Assembly: GCA_023412745.1 (NCBI GenBank) | Contig: JAEZBZ010000214.1 | Location: forward strand, 1-9,453 | Reading direction: 5' to 3' | DNA length: 9,453 bases | Origin: Pseudomonadota bacterium | Lineage (GTDB): Bacteria; Pseudomonadota; Alphaproteobacteria; Rhizobiales; Hyphomicrobiaceae | In this document: in pieces, positions 6,182 through 9,453 of the stretch | How positions within the stretch are numbered: the stretch's first letter is position 1 | Layout of the letters: each line of letters opens with the position of its first letter | Made by a program: the position numbers and the translations under genes | Notes under the pieces: model-generated | What the model was told of the DNA's origin: nothing | The model's database searches: none | The model's input: the letters and a program-made list of their open reading frames with translations, nothing else

Positions 6182-6202
6182 TTGATCAAGGGCTAGGGTC
6201 AC

Positions 6203-7390
6203 ATGGCAACAGAATCCAAAGACGTAGTTATCATCGGCGGCGGCATCATGGGATGCTCGACCGCGTACCATCTGGCGCAAGCCGGCGCGCTGAAAGGCCG
6301 GCGCGTTGTCGTCATCGAGAAGGACCCGAGCTACGCGGAATGCAGCACGGCCCGTTCGGCAGGCGGCGTGCGCCAGCAGTTTTCGACCCCTGAGAACATC
6401 GCGCTGTCGACCTACACCGTCGATATTCTGCGCAATCTCAAGGACCGTTTCGGACCCGAAGCCGACATCCCATTCCGCGAGCAGGGCTATCTTATTCTGG
6501 CCTCGGAAGAAGGCGCCGGGGTCCTGTCCGCCAACGTCGCGACACAACAAGCGAACGGCGCCGACATCGTGCTTTTGACGCCCGACCAACTCGGCGCCAA
6601 GTTCTCCTGGCTGAACACGGAAGGTCTTGCCTGCGGTGCCTTCGGCCAGTCCGGCGAGGGCTGGATCGATCCGATCTTGCTGCTGCAGTTGTTCCGCACG
6701 GCGGCGCGCGCCAGCGGCGTCGAGTTCCTGCATGACACCGTCACCGGCCTCGATCTCGACGGCAAGATCGTCACCGGCGTCCGCACCGCCAGCGGCAATC
6801 GCATCGCCTGCGGCGCTGTCGTCAACGCGGCCGGCCCCTCCGCCGGCAAGGTCGCGGCGATGGCCGGCATCCCGCTGCCAGTTGAGCCGCGCAAACGCTT
6901 CATCTTCGTGATTGATCGTCGCGATGCGCCCGAAGAGTTGCACAAGGCACCGCTGACGGTCGACACCACCGGTGTGTTCTTCCGCCCCGAAGGACGGCTG
7001 TTCATCACCGGCATTTCGCCGGAGGAAGAGAACGAGCCGCCGGCGGTCGACCTCGACGCCATTAACTATGACGAGTTCGACAACGACGTGTGGCCGCATC
7101 TCGCCAGCCGCGTTCCGCTGTTCGAGTCCATCAAGATGGTGCGGGCCTGGGCGGGCTATTACGACTACAACACGCTCGATCAGAACGGCATCATCGGCGT
7201 GCATCCGGAGATCGCTAACTTCTACTTCGCCAACGGCTTCTCTGGTCACGGCCTGCAGCAAGGCGGCGCTGCGGGTCGCGCGGTGAGCGAACTGATCATG
7301 GACGGCCGCTTCTCCAAGATCGACCTGACGCGCTTCGGCTATGAGCGGATTGCCGCCAACAAGCCGCTGATGGAACTGAACATCATCTAA
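6203..7390 (+). CDS. FOXRED1-like FAD-dependent oxidoreductase (DAO family)
   Basis: Flavoprotein of the D-amino-acid oxidase/sarcosine oxidase fold, 395 residues. VVIIGGGIMG (8-17) is the FAD-binding glycine motif, with E39 ending the second strand. STARSAGGVRQQFSTPENI (48-66) is the flavin-contact region. The C-terminal part carries EPRKR (228-232), WPHLASRVP (297-305), WAGYYDYNT (316-324), DQNG (326-329) and GFSGHGLQQ (345-353), and it ends NII. These blocks match, from memory, human FOXRED1, a mitochondrial complex I assembly factor, more closely than sarcosine oxidase. The substrate is unknown; oxidation of an amine or N-methyl amino acid is only a family-level guess. No signal peptide or membrane helix, so cytoplasmic. 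AAGGG at 6188-6192 precedes the start by 10 nt. It is 12 nt from the kinase gene, so they probably share a transcript. Automatic annotation may call it sarcosine oxidase beta subunit. Confidence 0.9.
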   Translation: MATESKDVVIIGGGIMGCSTAYHLAQAGALKGRRVVVIEKDPSYAECSTARSAGGVRQQFSTPENIALSTYTVDILRNLKDRFGPEADIPFREQGYLILASEEGAGVLSANVATQQANGADIVLLTPDQLGAKFSWLNTEGLACGAFGQSGEGWIDPILLLQLFRTAARASGVEFLHDTVTGLDLDGKIVTGVRTASGNRIACGAVVNAAGPSAGKVAAMAGIPLPVEPRKRFIFVIDRRDAPEELHKAPLTVDTTGVFFRPEGRLFITGISPEEENEPPAVDLDAINYDEFDNDVWPHLASRVPLFESIKMVRAWAGYYDYNTLDQNGIIGVHPEIANFYFANGFSGHGLQQGGAAGRAVSELIMDGRFSKIDLTRFGYERIAANKPLMELNII

Positions 7391-7402
7391 TCAGGTGCGC
7401 CG

Positions 7403-8221
7403 ATGGCCCGTGTGCTCGTCCTATCGTCCCAGGTCGTTCGCGGACACATCGGGCTTTCCGCCACCATTCCGGCATTGCAGGCGCTCGGCCACGAGACGTG
7501 GCCGGTGCCGACCGTGCTTCTGTCCAACCATCCGGGCCACGCGCATGGCACCGGTCTGCGCATCGCTCCAGAAACCATCGATCAATTGTTCGCCGCACTC
7601 GAAGGCAACGGCTGGCTCGGCGAGATCGATGCGGTCATGACCGGCTATCTGCCAAGCGTCGATCACGTCCGTGTCGCCGGCTACATCGTCCGCCGGTTGA
7701 TCGCCGAGCAGGCCCTAACCTCCCTGTGCGACCCAATTATCGGCGATGAGCCCAAAGGGCTCTATCTCGACCCGGATGCGGCTGCTGCGGTTCGCGACGA
7801 ACTTGTGCCCCTGGCCGACATCCTGACGCCGAACCGTTTCGAACTCGGCTGGCTCAGCGGACAAACGCCTAGCGATCTCAATGCAATGCGTGACGTGGCG
7901 CGTGAGCTTTGCGATGGCAGCGTCGTCGTCACGTCGGCGGCGCGCGCAGGCGATATGCTGCAAACAGTGCTGGTCACGCCGGACACCGCCCAGCGCTGCG
8001 ATGTGCCCTGGCGCGCGGATGTTCCACATGGAACGGGCGATTTCTTCGCCGGGCTTTTCCTCGGCCACCGGCTACGCGGCGCCTCTGACGTCGAAGCTAT
8101 GGGCCGAGCGGCGGCTGGCGTCGACGTCGCCATAGCGGCCAGCGCAGGCAAGGACGAGCTATCTCTCGTGCCCCAGCAGGCGTGGGTCACTGCAGAACCC
8201 TTAGCCGCAACGCACATATGA
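7403..8221 (+). CDS. pdxY: Pyridoxal kinase, PdxY-like (ribokinase superfamily)
   Basis: Expected to phosphorylate pyridoxal to PLP with ATP in the vitamin B6 salvage route; cytoplasmic. The 272 residues show LSSQVVRGHIGLSA (7-20), TVLLSNHPGH (37-46), TGYLPS (80-85), CDPIIGDEPKG (109-119), TPNRFEL (142-148), and the anion-hole/catalytic motif HGTGDFFAG (209-217) with base D213. Compared with E. coli PdxY (287 aa, IQSHVVYGH), the N-terminal substrate loop is two residues shorter and has Arg in place of Tyr, so substrate choice may differ; an HMP or related kinase role is possible. AGGTG at 7393-7397 lies 5 nt before the start. The gene lies 12 nt after the FOXRED1-like gene; no PLP enzyme is visible nearby. 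Confidence 0.83.
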   Translation: MARVLVLSSQVVRGHIGLSATIPALQALGHETWPVPTVLLSNHPGHAHGTGLRIAPETIDQLFAALEGNGWLGEIDAVMTGYLPSVDHVRVAGYIVRRLIAEQALTSLCDPIIGDEPKGLYLDPDAAAAVRDELVPLADILTPNRFELGWLSGQTPSDLNAMRDVARELCDGSVVVTSAARAGDMLQTVLVTPDTAQRCDVPWRADVPHGTGDFFAGLFLGHRLRGASDVEAMGRAAAGVDVAIAASAGKDELSLVPQQAWVTAEPLAATHI

Positions 8222-8237
8222 CAGGCGCAGCTAGGGG

Positions 8238-8267
8238 TTGACCTGAGCGGCTCGCCTCAGTCATTAG
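8238..8267 (+). promoter_or_regulatory. Weak candidate promoter for the carbonic anhydrase gene
   Basis: TTGACC (8238-8243, 5/6 match) is followed after 18 nt by CATTAG (8262-8267, 3/6 match) in the 90-bp gap before the carbonic anhydrase. CTGAG/CTCAG arms (8243-8247 and 8256-8260) lie in the spacer and could alternatively belong to a weak terminator of the kinase gene, without a T-run. Confidence 0.22.
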
Positions 8268-8311
8268 CAAGTAACTTTTCGACCTCCCGCAACAGAACTG
8301 GCCCGTAAACC

Positions 8312-8956
8312 ATGTCCCATTTTCCGGAAGAATTGGCTGACCGGTTCCGGCGCTTCAAATACCGGCACTTCGCGCCGAACATCGATCATTTCGAAACGCT
8401 CGCCGCGCACGGCCAGCATCCCGACACGATGATCGTGAGTTGCTGCGACAGCCGCGTGGATCCCGAAACGATCTTCAGCGCCATGCCGGGCGAGCTGTTC
8501 GTGGTGCGCAACGTCGCCAACATCGTGCCGCCGTACGAGACCAGCGGCAGATTTCACGGCGTCAGCGCCGCGTTGGAATTCGCCGCACTGAACCTGCGGG
8601 TGAAGCATATCGTGGTGATCGGTCATTCCGGCTGTGGCGGTATCCGCGCCTGCCTGGAACACGATGCGGCGCGCCAATCCGAGGCTCAGTTCATCTCCAA
8701 TTGGATGTCGATCCTCGATGACGCCCGGCAGGAGATTACCGCCAAAGCCGAGGCATCCGGCACGCTGATCGCCGAGATGCGGGCCGATCTCGAACGCGCC
8801 GGCATCAAGACGTCGATCGCCAACCTGCGCACGTTCCCGTGCATCCAGATTCTGGAAGGCAAGGGCCGCATCCAGTTGCACGGCGCCTATTTCGATATCG
8901 CCAAAGGGACGCTGTCGGTGCTGAACGAGGGCACCAACACGTTCGTGTCGGTCTAG
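8312..8956 (+). CDS. Beta-class carbonic anhydrase
   Basis: Zinc enzyme that interconverts CO2 and bicarbonate, giving bicarbonate to carboxylases; cytoplasmic (no signal peptide). In 214 residues the zinc ligands are C45 (CCDSRVDP, with the D46-R48 dyad), H105 and C108 (IGHSGCGGI). VVRNVANIVPP (64-74) and the SAALEFA block (85-91) complete the family signature. The length fits bacterial CynT/Can-type enzymes. No good ribosome-binding site precedes ATG 8312, though no better start exists in frame. The gene stands alone on the plus strand, 90 nt after the kinase, and converges with phaB. No cynS or cynR is nearby, so a cyanate role is unlikely. Supply of bicarbonate to acyl-CoA carboxylases is an inference from the metabolic setting. 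Confidence 0.95.
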   Translation: MSHFPEELADRFRRFKYRHFAPNIDHFETLAAHGQHPDTMIVSCCDSRVDPETIFSAMPGELFVVRNVANIVPPYETSGRFHGVSAALEFAALNLRVKHIVVIGHSGCGGIRACLEHDAARQSEAQFISNWMSILDDARQEITAKAEASGTLIAEMRADLERAGIKTSIANLRTFPCIQILEGKGRIQLHGAYFDIAKGTLSVLNEGTNTFVSV

Positions 8957-8957
8957 C

Positions 8958-8992
8958 TGACCTGGATCGCCGGTTCGCGGGCGCTCAGGTCA
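8958..8992. terminator. Stem-loop between convergent genes, possible bidirectional terminator
   Basis: TGACCTG (8958-8964) and CAGGTCA (8986-8992) are a perfect 7-bp outer stem; CGCC (8968-8971) and GGCG (8980-8983) form an inner 4-bp stem across a small internal loop. It lies between the carbonic anhydrase stop and the phaB stop and includes the latter (8985-8987). There is no T-run on either side, so termination is plausible but not certain. Confidence 0.5.
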
Positions 8993-9453
8993 TGTACTGG
9001 CCGCCGTTGGCGTCGAGGCAGGCGCCGGTGATGAAGCCGGCGTCATCAGCCGCAAGGAAGGTCACGCAGCGCGCGATCTCCTCGGCGGTGCCCAACCGGC
9101 CGACAGGGATCAGCGGCAGGATCTTGGTGTCGAGCACCTCTTTCGGTACCGCCGCCACCATTTCCGTATTGATGTAGCCCGGCGCGATGACGTTGCAGGT
9201 GATGCCCTTGGCGGCACCTTCCAGCGCGACCGCCTTAGTAAAGCCGAGCAGACCGGCCTTGGCCGCCGCGTAGTTCGCCTGGCCTATCTGACCTTTGCGC
9301 CCGTTGATCGACGAAATCGAGATGATGCGGCCGAAGCCACGGGCCCGCATGCTGTCGACGACCAAGCGGGTCAGGTTGAACACCGAGTCCAGGTTGGTGC
9401 GGATGACCGCGTCCCAGTTGTCCTTGCTCATCCGGTGCAGCATGCCATCGCGG
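8985..9453 (-). CDS. phaB: Acetoacetyl-CoA reductase PhaB, C-terminal part
   Basis: NADPH-dependent short-chain dehydrogenase reducing acetoacetyl-CoA to (R)-3-hydroxybutyryl-CoA for PHB synthesis and the ethylmalonyl-CoA pathway. The window holds the last 155 codons; the frame continues past the right edge (RDG precedes the internal MLHRM), so the Rossmann glycine motif is not visible. Seen are NLDSVFN with the structural Asn, the catalytic Ser in ISISSINGRKGQ, YAAAKAG with the YxxxK Tyr and Lys, APGYINTEM, and the family-specific end GFITGACLDANGGQYMT. The NGxKGQxGQxNY segment and the GGQYM end separate PhaB from FabG (which ends in VNGGMYM-like sequence). phaA is often the upstream neighbour in such bacteria and may lie beyond the window. 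Confidence 0.92.
   Translation of the reverse strand, partial: RDGMLHRMSKDNWDAVIRTNLDSVFNLTRLVVDSMRARGFGRIISISSINGRKGQIGQANYAAAKAGLLGFTKAVALEGAAKGITCNVIAPGYINTEMVAAVPKEVLDTKILPLIPVGRLGTAEEIARCVTFLAADDAGFITGACLDANGGQYMT

Noticed and set aside
6055..6189. 45-residue N-terminal extension of the CitE-like protein
   Set aside because: No family similarity and no ribosome-binding site; AAGGAG is placed exactly for ATG 6054.
6181..6190. CTTGATCAAG as an FNR/FixK box
   Set aside because: The half-sites TTGAT and ATCAA overlap with no 4-nt centre, so it does not fit TTGAT-N4-ATCAA.
6065..7261. 398-codon open frame on the minus strand opposite the FOXRED1-like gene
   Set aside because: It lacks any recognisable motif and covers a gene with strong family similarity. 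Long antisense frames are expected in GC-rich coding DNA.

Overview
The window looks like chromosomal core-metabolism DNA from a GC-rich alphaproteobacterium, most likely Hyphomicrobiales (Rhizobiales). Reasons: mitochondrial-type succinate dehydrogenase genes, a mesaconyl-CoA hydratase, a PhaB reductase, a close relative of the mitochondrial protein FOXRED1, and strong G/C bias at third codon positions. No phage, transposon, CRISPR, tRNA or rRNA signal was seen. The taxonomic placement is inference from protein resemblance, not from a search.

Left part (1-4082, minus strand): succinate dehydrogenase (complex II). sdhC, sdhD and sdhA (3967 to 1312) form a tight block: 2 nt between sdhC and sdhD, and a one-base TGATG overlap between sdhD and sdhA. 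Just past the sdhA stop is a perfect 9-bp GC hairpin. A 195-aa unrecognised gene with one predicted N-terminal membrane helix (1038-451) follows. Then comes sdhB, which starts at 281 and leaves the window. The iron-sulfur subunit is thus separated from its partners by about 1 kb, and a perfect TTGACA lies upstream of it, so it may be transcribed separately.

Middle (4084-6054, minus strand): a two-gene unit, first a CitE-superfamily enzyme resembling (3S)-malyl-CoA thioesterase Mcl2, then mesaconyl-CoA hydratase (mch). Mch belongs to the ethylmalonyl-CoA pathway of acetate assimilation. The end products of that route, malate or glyoxylate plus propionyl-CoA and then succinyl-CoA, feed the TCA segment served by succinate dehydrogenase. 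PhaB at the right edge makes (R)-3-hydroxybutyryl-CoA, an early intermediate of the same route and of PHB synthesis.

Divergent region (6055-6202): 148 bp separating the CitE-like gene from a plus-strand pair. It holds three inverted repeats and possible promoter elements for both directions.

Right part (6203-9453): a FOXRED1-like FAD oxidoreductase and a PdxY-like pyridoxal kinase 12 nt apart (plus strand), a beta-class carbonic anhydrase (plus), and convergently the 3' part of phaB (minus), with a stem-loop at the convergence point. All intergenic stretches are shorter than 300 bp. The longest, 1039-1311, contains only the hairpin and no convincing gene.

I did not find an obviously new multi-gene system. 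The most notable points are the split sdh locus with its embedded membrane-protein gene, the bacterial FOXRED1 relative, and the palindrome-rich divergent promoter.
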